DNA from: Arsukibacterium sp. MJ3
GTDB lineage: Bacteria > Pseudomonadota > Gammaproteobacteria > Enterobacterales > Alteromonadaceae
Direction: 5' to 3'
NCBI RefSeq assembly: GCF_000987765.1
Contig: NZ_LAHP01000008.1
Span: 1-64,000 of the forward strand
DNA: 64,000 nt
A program made the translations under genes and the position numbers. How positions within the stretch are numbered: the first letter of the stretch is position 1; every line of letters starts with the position of its first letter. Shown piece by piece: positions 38,627-47,653 of the stretch. A model generated the notes under the pieces. That model was not told the origin of the DNA and did not search any database. It saw nothing but the letters and a program-made list of their open reading frames with translations.

Positions 38627-40453
38627 ATGGAAGTCGCTGAAGTTACTACTTTTTTAGCTGGCACTACGCCGTTTGACCAGCTTAAGACAACTGAACTTGC
38701 CAGCCTGGCTGAGCAAATTAGCGTCTATTATTGCCAGAATGGTGAAACCGTGCAGCTAAGTTCAGAGCGGCTGATGATTGTGCGCACGGGAATTTTTGCA
38801 CTGTTTAGTGATCAGCAAACCTTATTGACCAAGCTGGAAGAAGGTGATTTTTATGGCTATCAGTTATTACTAACCGGCTTGGCAGACAATGACCAATTAG
38901 TGTGTGAAGAAGATGGTCTGGTGTATTGGTTAACTGCAGAAGCCTTTCACCAATTGCGCTATCAATATAAAAATATTGATATCTTCTTTCAGCGATTATT
39001 TAGCCGGCGTTTACACCAATATAAAGCGCAACAACAACACTCGCGCTTCACCCTTAAAGTAAGTGATGTAGTACAGGCTCGCAAAGTAGCAATAAGTGGT
39101 GAGCAAACCGTGCAACAAGCTGCCATATTAATGACGGAAAAAAGAGTATCGTCTTTGCTGGTAGAACAAGACGACCGGCTGGTCGGTATTATTACCGATC
39201 GTGATTTACGCAGTCGGGTACTTGCCGACAACTTAGCGGCACAAACCCCAGTAAATCAGGTAATGACTGCCAAGCCGCATACCATTGATAAACATGCCTA
39301 CCTGTTTGAAGCGGTTCAATTGATGAGCCGGCATAATGTGCATCATTTGCCAGTGCTCGACAAACAACAGAGTTATTCCATGATCACTGCGACCGATATT
39401 ATTCGCTCACAGCAAGATCACCCGGTATACCTGATAGGCGAAATACATCGGCAAACCAGTGTTGATGGCTTGGAGCATTGTGCCAGCCAGATCACCAACT
39501 TAGCTTTAACCATGGGTAAACAACAAGTGCCGGCCCACGAGGCTGGCCATATTATTACCACCATTACCGACGCATTAACCCAACGCTTAATAAAACTGGC
39601 TCAAATTGAGTTTGGCCCATCGCCATGCGTATTCAGCTGGTTGGCTTTTGGCTCACAAGGCCGGATGGATCAAAGCTTAAATGCTGATCAGGATAACGCC
39701 TTGTTGCTAGAAAAAGAGCCTGTTGGTGACGTTGCTGACTATTTTGCCGCTCTGGCCGATTTTGTTTGCCAGGGGCTGGCACGTTGCGGCATTATTTTAT
39801 GTCCGGGTAACATCATGGCCTCCAATAGCGCCTTACGCTTAAGTCTGAAAGGCTGGTCAGGACAATTTGCTAAATGGGTAAACAGCCCTACCCCGGAGGC
39901 ACTGCTAAAATCGAGTATCTTTTTTGATCTCAGGGTTATAGAAGGTAGCAAAGGCTTATTTAATGCATTGCAAAACGATATTCTGGCCCGTACCAATGGT
40001 AATACGTTATTCTTGTATCATTTGGCACAAACCGCATTGCAACGTACCGCGCCATTAAGCTTTTTGCGTAACTTTATTCTGGAACATGATGGTAAACAGA
40101 AAAAAGGACTTGATCTAAAAAAACGCGGTATTAGCGTAATTACCGATATCGTGCGGGTTTATGCATTATCGGCCGGTATTGCCGAAATTAATACCCGCCA
40201 GCGCTTGGTGAAATTAGCCAGCAACGGCATCATGGATGCGAAAGATACCCAGAACCTGTCTGATGCATTTGATATATTGGCGCAGTTACGTTGGGATAAG
40301 CATCAACACGATTTGACTGAAGGCCATGAAGTGAGTAATTTACTCGACCCTAAAGTGTTATCTGGCTTGCAACGCCATCAATTAAAAGACAGCCTGACCG
40401 TGATTAATGATGCCCAGTCTGCATTAAAGCATCGCTTCTGTCGGGAGATGTAA
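38627..40453 (+). CDS. cNMP-binding, CBS and DUF294 nucleotidyltransferase-like protein
   Basis: The 608-residue protein has a cyclic-nucleotide-binding-like fold (about residues 10-125), two CBS domains (about 150-265; VSSLLVEQDDRLVGIITDRDLRS and VHHLPVLD), a DUF294 nucleotidyltransferase domain with GSQGRMDQ and NADQDNALLLE near residue 345, and a helical C-terminal domain. The NTase motifs resemble those of GlnD-type uridylyltransferases. Such proteins commonly sit beside SSS symporters and DEDDh exonucleases; their substrate is unknown. A regulatory role in acetate metabolism is an inference from position. It is followed after 2 bp by the exonuclease gene. Confidence 0.88.
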   Translation: MEVAEVTTFLAGTTPFDQLKTTELASLAEQISVYYCQNGETVQLSSERLMIVRTGIFALFSDQQTLLTKLEEGDFYGYQLLLTGLADNDQLVCEEDGLVYWLTAEAFHQLRYQYKNIDIFFQRLFSRRLHQYKAQQQHSRFTLKVSDVVQARKVAISGEQTVQQAAILMTEKRVSSLLVEQDDRLVGIITDRDLRSRVLADNLAAQTPVNQVMTAKPHTIDKHAYLFEAVQLMSRHNVHHLPVLDKQQSYSMITATDIIRSQQDHPVYLIGEIHRQTSVDGLEHCASQITNLALTMGKQQVPAHEAGHIITTITDALTQRLIKLAQIEFGPSPCVFSWLAFGSQGRMDQSLNADQDNALLLEKEPVGDVADYFAALADFVCQGLARCGIILCPGNIMASNSALRLSLKGWSGQFAKWVNSPTPEALLKSSIFFDLRVIEGSKGLFNALQNDILARTNGNTLFLYHLAQTALQRTAPLSFLRNFILEHDGKQKKGLDLKKRGISVITDIVRVYALSAGIAEINTRQRLVKLASNGIMDAKDTQNLSDAFDILAQLRWDKHQHDLTEGHEVSNLLDPKVLSGLQRHQLKDSLTVINDAQSALKHRFCREM

Positions 40454-40455
40454 GC

Positions 40456-41118
40456 ATGCTAGGTTGGTTACAACATAAAACCACACCGCTAAGCCACATT
40501 GTGCAAACCTTTAATCAATGCCTGCCACCAGCGGGCAATATCCGGGCAGCCGAGTGTTCATTTTTAGTTATTGATTTAGAACTCACCGGCTTAAATGCCA
40601 AGCGGGACCATATTGTCAGCCTGGGCTGGGTGCCAGTTCGCCAGCACGAAGTGGTATTAAGCGAGGCACGGCATTATTTAGTGATAAGCCCGGTTAGTGT
40701 CGGGCAAAGTGCCATATTTCATGGCTTACACGATAAAGACTTTGACGATGCCCGCGAGTTGGCTGACGTATTAACTGAATTACTACAACGCTATGCGGGC
40801 TATATTTTTGTCGCGCATCACTGCCAGCTAGACTATCGATTTTTAAACGTTGCCTGCCAGCGTATTTTTGCTAAATCGGCTAAATTCAGTTTTATCGACA
40901 CCCTGAATATTGAACTTTATCGCTTACAAAAGCAGGGAATTGTCATGAAAAAAGATGCGCTGCGCCTGCCACAATGTTTAAGCCGACATAAGCTGCCGCA
41001 AAGTAATCAGCATCATGCACTGGCAGATGCCTATAGCAGCGCCTTATTACTGCTAAGCCAACTTAAACACAGCCATGCCGATATAACGTTAGCCGACTTA
41101 CAACTACAAAGCCGTTAA
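40456..41118 (+). CDS. DnaQ-like DEDDh 3'-5' exonuclease
   Basis: The 220-residue protein has the exonuclease motifs ExoI (VIDLELTGL), ExoII (HHCQLDYRFLN) and ExoIII with the DEDDh signature (HHALADAYSSA). It is a stand-alone proofreading-type exonuclease, not the Pol III epsilon subunit, which has a different C-terminus. Its start is 2 bp after the DUF294 stop codon with GGGAG upstream, so the two are probably co-translated. The substrate (DNA, RNA or small oligonucleotides) cannot be told. Confidence 0.87.
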   Translation: MLGWLQHKTTPLSHIVQTFNQCLPPAGNIRAAECSFLVIDLELTGLNAKRDHIVSLGWVPVRQHEVVLSEARHYLVISPVSVGQSAIFHGLHDKDFDDARELADVLTELLQRYAGYIFVAHHCQLDYRFLNVACQRIFAKSAKFSFIDTLNIELYRLQKQGIVMKKDALRLPQCLSRHKLPQSNQHHALADAYSSALLLLSQLKHSHADITLADLQLQSR

Positions 41119-41146
41119 TTTGCGGCAACAAAAAAGTAGCAGTTCA

Positions 41147-42709
41147 TTACATCCAGGCTTTGCCACTGCTTTGCAACTGAAACAAGCCATTTTCTAAAAG
41201 GTTTTTGCCCTGCTGTGCATCAATGTAAGGAATGTCTAGCGCTCCAGCAGCCAGCACCAGCTTAACAGAACATAACCCCGCGCGGCGCATCAACCAGCTT
41301 TGTTTAAACTGCACTTGCTGTAATTTGTATTTGGCAAAACAATAATAGTCGACACCAAAATACCCCCGCCGCACATAATAATAAGAGGGATCTTCAGCAT
41401 AGCCATAGCGGTACCAGCGCATAACAATCAACAACGCCCAGAATATCAGGGGTACGGTACTTAGCAATGCCAGTGTGGGTAACTGTTGCATCAAGAGTAT
41501 AGACGGGCCCATAACCGCTACCGGTAACCAAAACAATCCAAAACAACGCCAGATGAAGCGCCGGCTTATCGGGGTAAATACCAGGGTGCTGAGTTGATTA
41601 TCCGGATAAGCCCCCGCTAACAACTGCTGAGCCTGCATTGGGGTAACCGATGGCACCATAATTTTTTGTTCAGAAGAAAATTGTTGCAGCTGGCCATTAA
41701 TTTGCTCAAAACAAAGATTAACCCTACCCAAAAGCATATCAAGCCAGTCACGCTGTAGCACCACCCATTGCAATCGTGACAAGCGCATGCTGACTTCGTG
41801 TCGGGTTAACAGACCACTGCGTCTGATATAATTATCCTGCTTTTTATGCAGGGTATAGCCATAAAAAGATAACACCGAACCCAGTACTGAGAACACAGTA
41901 AACAGTAACATAATAAACAGCGTTAACGATATCGCATATAAGCCTATCACTAACCAGGATTGCTGCGCCGGGTCAAACATTGATCCAAGATCAACTCCCG
42001 CCAGCAATAGTAACTGCTGTATTTTGTCAGCAAGCTGGTTATAAAAAGGCGCGGCGATACCTAAAAATAGCAAAATACGGTTATTACTAATGCCGTGAAT
42101 AATTAAATCCGTCACACTGCGGCGATTTAACAGTTGTTCATTACTCGTTACCTGAGTTATCGGAGCTGCAGCGTCAGCAGCCGTCGTTTCAACGGTTATC
42201 AGCTCAGTCTGGCGTAAAGCCAGAATTTGCTGTTTCAGTGCTTCAGCAAATGGCCGACGCAATGCCATCAGTCTGGCCTCTTGTTTAACCGAGCCGGCCG
42301 TATCCAATTGCAGACAGACAAAGTCTCCCGGCCGATAAAACAGTGGTTGTTCCAACGTAATATTCTGGATCCGGTTGAAAGGTAAATTAAGATAGGTTTT
42401 ACTGAAGACACCAGAGCGGATTTCGACGGTGCCAGAGGATAATCGATATTGAAAATAGTAATATTTTAACAATGCGACTATTACAACCAATAGCATAACC
42501 CCAACAAGCAGCCCAAATGCCGGCCCGGGATTGTCTTTAATCCGGTTAAATAACAGAATAAATGGTGGTATTAAATAAACAAATTGCCCCACTACAAAGC
42601 GTGATATGGCAACAGCAAAATACAAAATAGCAATAGCAGAAACCCGCTGCCAGTCAGCTGTAGCCGCCGGCTTTAACAAAGCCAATACCGGCTCGCTATT
42701 GTTGCTCAT
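41147..42709 (-). CDS. PH-domain (bPH2) membrane protein, YdbT-like
   Basis: This roughly 520-residue protein has several membrane helices interleaved with bacterial PH-like (DUF304/bPH2) repeats, seen in stretches such as YRLSSGTVEIRSGVFSKTYLNLPFNRIQNI, YTLHKKQDNYIRRSGLL and YYYVRRGYFGVDYYCFAKYKLQQVQ. The frame is open to 42838, but the ATG at 42709 is preferred since it begins 14 bp inside the end of the upstream PH gene, a normal coupled overlap. Members are called YdbT or YdbS-like; their function in the envelope is unclear. Confidence 0.8.
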   Translation of the reverse strand: MSNNSEPVLALLKPAATADWQRVSAIAILYFAVAISRFVVGQFVYLIPPFILLFNRIKDNPGPAFGLLVGVMLLVVIVALLKYYYFQYRLSSGTVEIRSGVFSKTYLNLPFNRIQNITLEQPLFYRPGDFVCLQLDTAGSVKQEARLMALRRPFAEALKQQILALRQTELITVETTAADAAAPITQVTSNEQLLNRRSVTDLIIHGISNNRILLFLGIAAPFYNQLADKIQQLLLLAGVDLGSMFDPAQQSWLVIGLYAISLTLFIMLLFTVFSVLGSVLSFYGYTLHKKQDNYIRRSGLLTRHEVSMRLSRLQWVVLQRDWLDMLLGRVNLCFEQINGQLQQFSSEQKIMVPSVTPMQAQQLLAGAYPDNQLSTLVFTPISRRFIWRCFGLFWLPVAVMGPSILLMQQLPTLALLSTVPLIFWALLIVMRWYRYGYAEDPSYYYVRRGYFGVDYYCFAKYKLQQVQFKQSWLMRRAGLCSVKLVLAAGALDIPYIDAQQGKNLLENGLFQLQSSGKAWM

Positions 42710-43244
42710 CTTGCACCGCATCTTTATGTTGCAGTACAAACTGGCGAATGTGCTGCGCCCGTTCAAGTTCAAGGCCCGGGATCTCAAATGTGTGAAGCGT
42801 GCCACCCGCGCTAAATAGTTGCAATCTTGCCAAGCCAACCCGTCGTTCCAGTGGCCCTTGCTTTAACTCAATATGTTGCACCCGCACTACCGGTTGGGTA
42901 ACCACTTTTCTGAAAAAAATTCCGCAGCTGTAACTAATATCATGTTGGCGCAAGGCAAAATGTTTATGTTTATCGGCTTGCCAAAAATAAATCGCACGCA
43001 GCAGTGTATATAATGGCAGCAAGAACAAGCCATAGTAAATACCTTGCCGTAATTCAGCCGGTAACACCAACCAGGGTTGCAGCCAAACCAGCAAAAGCAG
43101 TAGCCATAACACAGCGTATTTCGCGGCATTAATCTGTTGACGAAGAACGGAATAGCGCCGGGAGAGAGGCTCAAGCTGCAGGCTAGACAGTGTGCTCAGC
43201 TGCTCACTATTAATTTGCTGATTAGTAAAGCTGCTGTTATTCAT
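42696..43244 (-). CDS. PH-domain (bPH2) membrane protein, YdbS-like
   Basis: The 182-residue protein has two membrane helices (about residues 40-60 and 66-84) followed by one bPH2 domain (HDISYSCGIFFRKVVTQPVVRVQHIELKQGP and ARLQLFSAGG). YdbS/YdbT pairs are commonly adjacent, as here. The function is unknown; homologues in Gram-positives affect sensitivity to membrane-active peptides. It lies 4 bp after the yehS-like gene. Confidence 0.82.
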   Translation of the reverse strand: MNNSSFTNQQINSEQLSTLSSLQLEPLSRRYSVLRQQINAAKYAVLWLLLLLVWLQPWLVLPAELRQGIYYGLFLLPLYTLLRAIYFWQADKHKHFALRQHDISYSCGIFFRKVVTQPVVRVQHIELKQGPLERRVGLARLQLFSAGGTLHTFEIPGLELERAQHIRQFVLQHKDAVQDEQQ

Positions 43245-43248
43245 CAGT

Positions 43249-43731
43249 TTATTCCGGCATATCCGCGCCGGCGACAGGCCGGTATTTCAACTGTATGCCT
43301 TTTAGAAAATGCCGTAATACCTGGTCCTGACATACTCGAAAATGTTTATGATCAGCACGGCGGAAAAAGGCACTTAATTCAGGCTTACTCAGATTGAAAT
43401 CAGCCAGTGCCATCATTGCCATAATATCGTCATCTTTGAAATCCAGCGCAATCTTCAGCTTACGGAAAATAATATTATTATTCAGCCGTTGCTCTGGCTC
43501 AGGCTGCGGGCCTTCTTTACGACCACGTTTGTGTACAATAAGACCATTTAAAAACTGCGCCAAGTCGACATCGCTCATTACGCCAACATCACTATCGTCG
43601 TCTTTACTAAGCCAGCCTATCATTTGCTCCCGGCTTGGTGTTGCTCCACCCAAAGCCATAATATCGCTCATGGTACTGTTGTTGTATTCGAAGGCATACC
43701 GCAAGCGGCGTAAAACGTCATTATTAATCAC
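43249..43731 (-). CDS. DUF1456 family protein, YehS-like
   Basis: The 160-residue protein consists of two similar helical DUF1456 repeats, INNDVLRRLRYAF near the N-terminus and NNNIIFRKLKIAL in the middle. Members such as E. coli YehS have no known biochemical role. The frame extends to an ATG at 43764, but I choose the GTG at 43731 because it gives the family-length start (V)INNDVLRR and has AGGA 8 nt upstream. It follows the efp terminator. Confidence 0.87.
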   Translation of the reverse strand: MINNDVLRRLRYAFEYNNSTMSDIMALGGATPSREQMIGWLSKDDDSDVGVMSDVDLAQFLNGLIVHKRGRKEGPQPEPEQRLNNNIIFRKLKIALDFKDDDIMAMMALADFNLSKPELSAFFRRADHKHFRVCQDQVLRHFLKGIQLKYRPVAGADMPE

Positions 43732-43762
43732 AGTGCAATCCTGTTGTGGGCTATAAAACAAC

Positions 43763-43785
43763 AAAGGGCGCAGAACGCGCCCTTT
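43763..43785 (-). terminator. Terminator of efp
   Basis: AAAGGGCGC pairs with GCGCCCTTT across AGAAC, and the minus strand continues TTTGTTGTTTT. It lies 22 bp after the efp stop. Confidence 0.85.
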
Positions 43786-43806
43786 ATTTCTGCTGCAAGG
43801 CTAAAC

Positions 43807-44364
43807 TTATTTAGCGCGGCTGCGGTATTCGTCGGTACGGGTATCAATTTCAATTCTGTCACCAATTTCAACAAATGCCGGCACCATTAATTCAAAACCG
43901 GTATCCAGTTTAGCTGGCTTCATTACTTTACCCGACGTATCGCCTTTGGCCGCTGGCTCAGTATAAACAACCTCTCGTACCACAACGGTAGGTAAATCAA
44001 CTGAAATTGCACGCTCGCCATAGAACACAACCGAACACTCCATGCCATCAGTCAAATAGCGCAATGCTTCAGTCATGTTTTCAGCTTCAATTTCGAATTG
44101 GTTAAACTCGGAATCCATAAATACGTACATCGGATCAGAGAAGTAAGAATAAGTCACTTCTTTGGTTTCCAGCAGCACTTGTTCAAACTTGTCATCAGCT
44201 CGGTATACCGTTTCCATACCCTGAGCATTAAGCAAGTTTTTCATTTTCATTTTAACCACGGCAGAGTTACGACCGGATTTGTTAAACTCGGCCTTTAAAA
44301 TTACCATTGGTTCTGTGCCAACCATAATTACCTGGCCAGCACGCAGTTCTTGGGCTGTTTTCAT
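43807..44364 (-). CDS. efp: Elongation factor P, arginine-32 type
   Basis: EF-P relieves ribosomes stalled on polyproline. The protein is about 185 residues with the three beta-barrel domains of the family. Counting from the ATG at 44364, the tip loop reads NKSGRNS with Arg exactly at position 32, where enteric EF-P has Lys34. Arg32 is the known rhamnosylation site of EarP-dependent EF-Ps, and the earP gene lies directly upstream, which settles both. Two ATGs occur in tandem (44367 and 44364); the second makes Arg residue 32. Confidence 0.96.
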   Translation of the reverse strand: MKTAQELRAGQVIMVGTEPMVILKAEFNKSGRNSAVVKMKMKNLLNAQGMETVYRADDKFEQVLLETKEVTYSYFSDPMYVFMDSEFNQFEIEAENMTEALRYLTDGMECSVVFYGERAISVDLPTVVVREVVYTEPAAKGDTSGKVMKPAKLDTGFELMVPAFVEIGDRIEIDTRTDEYRSRAK

Positions 44365-44380
44365 CATTATTGAAATATCT

Positions 44381-45586
44381 TCATTGTTGGGAAAAATTGG
44401 GCGTTATTATAAATTTTTTTTTAGCAAAGTGCACGAGGTTGCTGGCAAGATCTCCATTTGCTAGTAATTGCTGCTGCCAAAGCCGGTTATGCTCGGCAAG
44501 CTGTGGCAAAATGCCATAGAAATTGCGCCAACTGACCTCAAGTTCAGCATTGGTGTTCCAGTTATAATAAAACTGCTGTACGACCTTCGCAAGTGGTATT
44601 GGCATTGCCTGGCAATAGCGATGAATAAATGCCTGTAACTTTAGCAGATGGGCATTTTCCTGCTGCCGGTAAATTTGCCAGACAAAAGGCCGCCCGGCCC
44701 AATGTGCACGGATAATTGAATCCTCACCTCTGACAAAATTCAAATCACAAGCGGCTAACAATAAGTCATAGTCTGGTTGCGCTAAAAAGGGTATGGTTTT
44801 TAGCGTCAGCGTACCCAGTTGCACCGGAGCACCGCTTTGCAATGCCGGATAGTACTGACTTAGCGTTACTGCCAGCTCACCATGCGGGATAACGCACAAT
44901 ATTCTGCCCGGCAACTTTTGCCACTGTTGTAGTAAGCTATTAAATTGATCATGGCTATAGGCAAACATCGACACTTTAAACTGATAATCGCTAGCCGACA
45001 CACCGAGTTTTTGCCAAAAAGCTTGCTGTGCCGCATCATCGGCCATAAATGTGGTTAGCCGCTGCTGCAAATTTTGCTCGTACAGTAAGCCACCGGTTTT
45101 AGTAGTAAATCCCGGGAAAAAGAAATATTTGTTAAGTGCCAGTTGTGGCTGCGGTGATGCTACACCATGACAGCCCTCAACCCATTGTTCAGCCGATAAA
45201 TACTCCAGGTTTAACCAAAGTGGTGCCGGCTGTTGGCGGGCCATCTGTTGCTGATAAGCCAGCGGCACCGAACACGCCAAGGCTTCGATCACTACTGTCG
45301 CAGGCGGCAATTCATCCCAGTTAACGGCAGCATGCCACAGATGCACATCCACTCCCTGCAGTTGCTGCTGTGGGCAGTCAAGGCAAACTTGCGGGCAAAT
45401 TCGTTGAAAACTGGCTAAATCATCGACCCATAAGCGTACAGAAACACCCTGCTCTGCCACTAACTGCCGACTCAAGCGCCAACAAATGCCGATATCACCA
45501 AAATTATCCACCACAGAGCAAAAAATTTCCCATAACGCTGCAGGGCCAGTAGTAGAAACGTGTAAATGAGCAGCTGAAGTAACCAT
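44381..45586 (-). CDS. earP: EF-P arginine rhamnosyltransferase EarP
   Basis: EarP transfers rhamnose from dTDP-rhamnose to Arg32 of EF-P, which activates it. The roughly 401-residue GT-B-like inverting glycosyltransferase (DUF2331) has the signature [16 protein letters not shown] near residue 27, including the two catalytic-site Asp residues (D27 and D31 here), and the conserved [23 protein letters not shown] near the C-terminus. The frame is open to 45721. I choose the ATG at 45586, which overlaps the stop of the preceding gene as TAATG and fits the family length. It is 16 bp before efp, a diagnostic pairing. Confidence 0.95.
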   Translation of the reverse strand: MVTSAAHLHVSTTGPAALWEIFCSVVDNFGDIGICWRLSRQLVAEQGVSVRLWVDDLASFQRICPQVCLDCPQQQLQGVDVHLWHAAVNWDELPPATVVIEALACSVPLAYQQQMARQQPAPLWLNLEYLSAEQWVEGCHGVASPQPQLALNKYFFFPGFTTKTGGLLYEQNLQQRLTTFMADDAAQQAFWQKLGVSASDYQFKVSMFAYSHDQFNSLLQQWQKLPGRILCVIPHGELAVTLSQYYPALQSGAPVQLGTLTLKTIPFLAQPDYDLLLAACDLNFVRGEDSIIRAHWAGRPFVWQIYRQQENAHLLKLQAFIHRYCQAMPIPLAKVVQQFYYNWNTNAELEVSWRNFYGILPQLAEHNRLWQQQLLANGDLASNLVHFAKKKFIITPNFSQQ

Positions 45587-45954
45587 TAAAACACCATGCG
45601 CACGACAATTCCCAACGCAATGCGCAGAAACAGCCAGATTATAACGATAAATAACCCCGTAACCAGCCATGCCAGCAGACACGAAAAGAGATAGCGTATC
45701 CGAAACTGTAGTCTGCTCCAAAAATCATTAGCGCCAGTGTCCGCTGTCGGCTGACCGAACAGTATAATCAGCAGCATAATATTAAGAAAAAAAGCAAAAG
45801 TGAGTAAAGTAGTTAATTGCCAACGCTGACTTAATGCCACTGGCGCCAAAAAAATTAAATAACCCTGCATGCAAAGACTAAACACGGTCAGTAACAGCCA
45901 CAACGGTTGCAGAGGCCTTAGTTTACGGGCAACAGCATAATAAAACATTAGCAT
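45586..45954 (-). CDS. Small membrane protein of unknown function upstream of earP
   Basis: The 122-residue product is highly hydrophobic with about four membrane helices (roughly residues 16-33, 47-68, 84-103 and 104-120). I recognise no family. Its stop codon overlaps the earP start (TAATG), and its start overlaps the preceding unknown gene by 7 bp, so the three genes are translationally coupled. Nothing links it to EF-P modification except position. Confidence 0.65.
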   Translation of the reverse strand: MLMFYYAVARKLRPLQPLWLLLTVFSLCMQGYLIFLAPVALSQRWQLTTLLTFAFFLNIMLLIILFGQPTADTGANDFWSRLQFRIRYLFSCLLAWLVTGLFIVIIWLFLRIALGIVVRMVF

Positions 45955-46481
45955 TTGTCAGCCCCTCCCTGTCGTAAGGTTGCCGGAAAAATCGGTAATA
46001 TACCGGATTCACCAGCCATATCGCCTACCAGCCAAATTTCACTAAAGGGATGCTGCTTAGGCAGATTTAGTTTATCAAGATGCGACAGCACATCCTGACC
46101 AGTCCATAACGGATTAGCATTGCGGATAACCAGCCATACATTGGCACTTTCATAGTGTTTTTCAGCTTTACTGCTAATAATGCGGTTGAGTGCGGTTAAT
46201 AACCTATGAGCCGGAGGTGCACGCAGCAACGCCATTAACTCACGGTGCGTTTCAGCGCTTAACGTCCTGCCCAAAATTTGCATAGCTTCAACTTCACTGC
46301 CATACAGGTGGGCAATTTCCAAATCGAGTTTAGTGTCTTCATAATAACAAGACACATCTGGCCGTGCCGGCTCGTTATGCCAGATATGTTGCATTTTTAT
46401 ACCAGACCGCTGCTGATACAGCCGCATAAATATACGGGCTGCTTCATGCTCAAGTTTTACTTTTTCTTCTGCGCCATTCAT
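45948..46481 (-). CDS. Unknown soluble protein, possibly PD-(D/E)XK-like
   Basis: The 177-residue protein is not one I can name. RPDVSCYYEDTKLDLEIAH around residues 40-58 has the spacing of a PD-(D/E)XK nuclease core (PD, then an acidic residue followed by E on a hydrophobic strand), and the C-terminal half has VWLVIRNANPLWTGQDVLSHL. This resemblance is by eye only and could be coincidence. It heads a three-gene run that ends in earP and then efp. Confidence 0.6.
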   Translation of the reverse strand: MNGAEEKVKLEHEAARIFMRLYQQRSGIKMQHIWHNEPARPDVSCYYEDTKLDLEIAHLYGSEVEAMQILGRTLSAETHRELMALLRAPPAHRLLTALNRIISSKAEKHYESANVWLVIRNANPLWTGQDVLSHLDKLNLPKQHPFSEIWLVGDMAGESGILPIFPATLRQGGADKC

Positions 46482-46500
46482 CGGTATTACCTTAACCGTC

Positions 46501-47124
46501 TCAATTTGCTGCTGTAAAATAATAACGCCAGATTTCTGTTATTACCGGCAGCACTGATAATAGTAAGATCAATCCCATGCAACTATTAAAAATACGCTGA
46601 AATAGCGGCTTAGTAAGTACTTTTCGTAACGTAGCACCAAACACTAACCACATGCCAACACAGGGAAACGCCACCAATAAAAATGCCAGCGTAATCATTA
46701 TCACCTGATACCAATACACGCCAGTAACCGACGTAAAGGCGGCTACCGCGCCTGATGCCATTATCCAGGCTTTGCCGTTTACCCATTGAAACAACGCTGC
46801 CTGAATAAAACTTAATGGCTTACTTTTACCAGTAGCAATCGTTTCTGGCCGGGCCGAAGCAATGTGCCATGCCAGCCATACCAAGTAAACTGTACCGATT
46901 ATTTTTATTAATTGATGTAAATGTGGATAACGGTCAAATACCACGCCAAAGCCTAAACCAACCAGTAACACCATTAATGGAAAACCCAGACAGATACCGA
47001 GCCAGTGTGGCACACTTTTCCTGATGCCATAGTTTACGCCAGATGACATGATCATCACATTATTAGGACCCGGTGTTACGGTCGTTGAAAAGGCGAAAAA
47101 CAATACTGCTAAAAACAACTCCAT
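46501..47124 (-). CDS. LysE/RhtB-family amino-acid exporter
   Basis: The roughly 207-residue inner-membrane protein has six likely helices and the family hallmark TPGPNNVMIMSSGVNYG near residue 17, with later GxxFAxxP-like regions reduced. LysE/RhtB proteins export amino acids such as homoserine, threonine or lysine; the substrate is unknown. The ATG at 47124 is chosen over the extension to 47202 because it gives the canonical MELFLAVLFFAF start. Confidence 0.87.
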   Translation of the reverse strand: MELFLAVLFFAFSTTVTPGPNNVMIMSSGVNYGIRKSVPHWLGICLGFPLMVLLVGLGFGVVFDRYPHLHQLIKIIGTVYLVWLAWHIASARPETIATGKSKPLSFIQAALFQWVNGKAWIMASGAVAAFTSVTGVYWYQVIMITLAFLLVAFPCVGMWLVFGATLRKVLTKPLFQRIFNSCMGLILLLSVLPVITEIWRYYFTAAN

Positions 47125-47346
47125 ACTTAACCTCAGATATGCAAACAACAAAAAACAAAAAACATGCAGAATAATAACAGAGTCGTTTATCCTACAATGC
47201 AATTTATATAGGTTTAATTCTCAGTTAAGGCTGCACATTAGCATGCAGTTTCACCATTATTTTACTTTTGCAGACATATTATAACGTGCTGATTTGCTTT
47301 CACTAAATTATTAGCTAGACTGGTTAGGATAACAAAGGAGAACGTT

Positions 47347-47541
47347 ATGAATAAAATTATTGGTTTAGCATTATTAGTTGTGGGTGCGGTACTACTTTAT
47401 TTTGGTTTCAACGCTTATAACTCTACCGCGTCAGAAGTGACAGAGTTAGTTACCGGCAGCCCAACAGACAATGCCGTCTGGTATTTGGTGGCGGGTGGTC
47501 TGGCAGCGATTATTGGTCTGGGTGTATTACTTAAAAAATAA
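47347..47541 (+). CDS. DUF3185 small membrane protein
   Basis: The 64-residue protein has two membrane helices (about residues 4-22 and 45-61) with an intervening polar stretch, NSTASEVTELVTGSPTD, which is the DUF3185 signature. The function is unknown. AAAGGAG lies 6 nt before the ATG, a strong ribosome site. It is a single plus-strand gene between the LysE exporter and glnS. Confidence 0.88.
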   Translation: MNKIIGLALLVVGAVLLYFGFNAYNSTASEVTELVTGSPTDNAVWYLVAGGLAAIIGLGVLLKK

Positions 47542-47579
47542 ACGATTACATTGTGCTTAATAGCCGTAAATTAACTACA

Positions 47580-47629
47580 CTACCAGGTAAAGTAAAAAAC
47601 ATAGTAGTCGCCTTTACTTTACCCGGTAG
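47580..47629. repeat. Near-perfect inverted repeat between convergent genes
   Basis: A 17-nt arm, CTACCAGGTAAAGTAAA, at 47580-47596 pairs with TTTACTTTACCCGGTAG at 47613-47629 with one mismatch, around a 16-nt loop. It is in the 112-bp gap between the convergent DUF3185 and glnS genes. It lacks a clean T-run on either strand but could act as a bidirectional terminator or RNA end. Confidence 0.6.
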
Positions 47630-47653
47630 CGTCAATTCGCTATAAGTTAGAGT

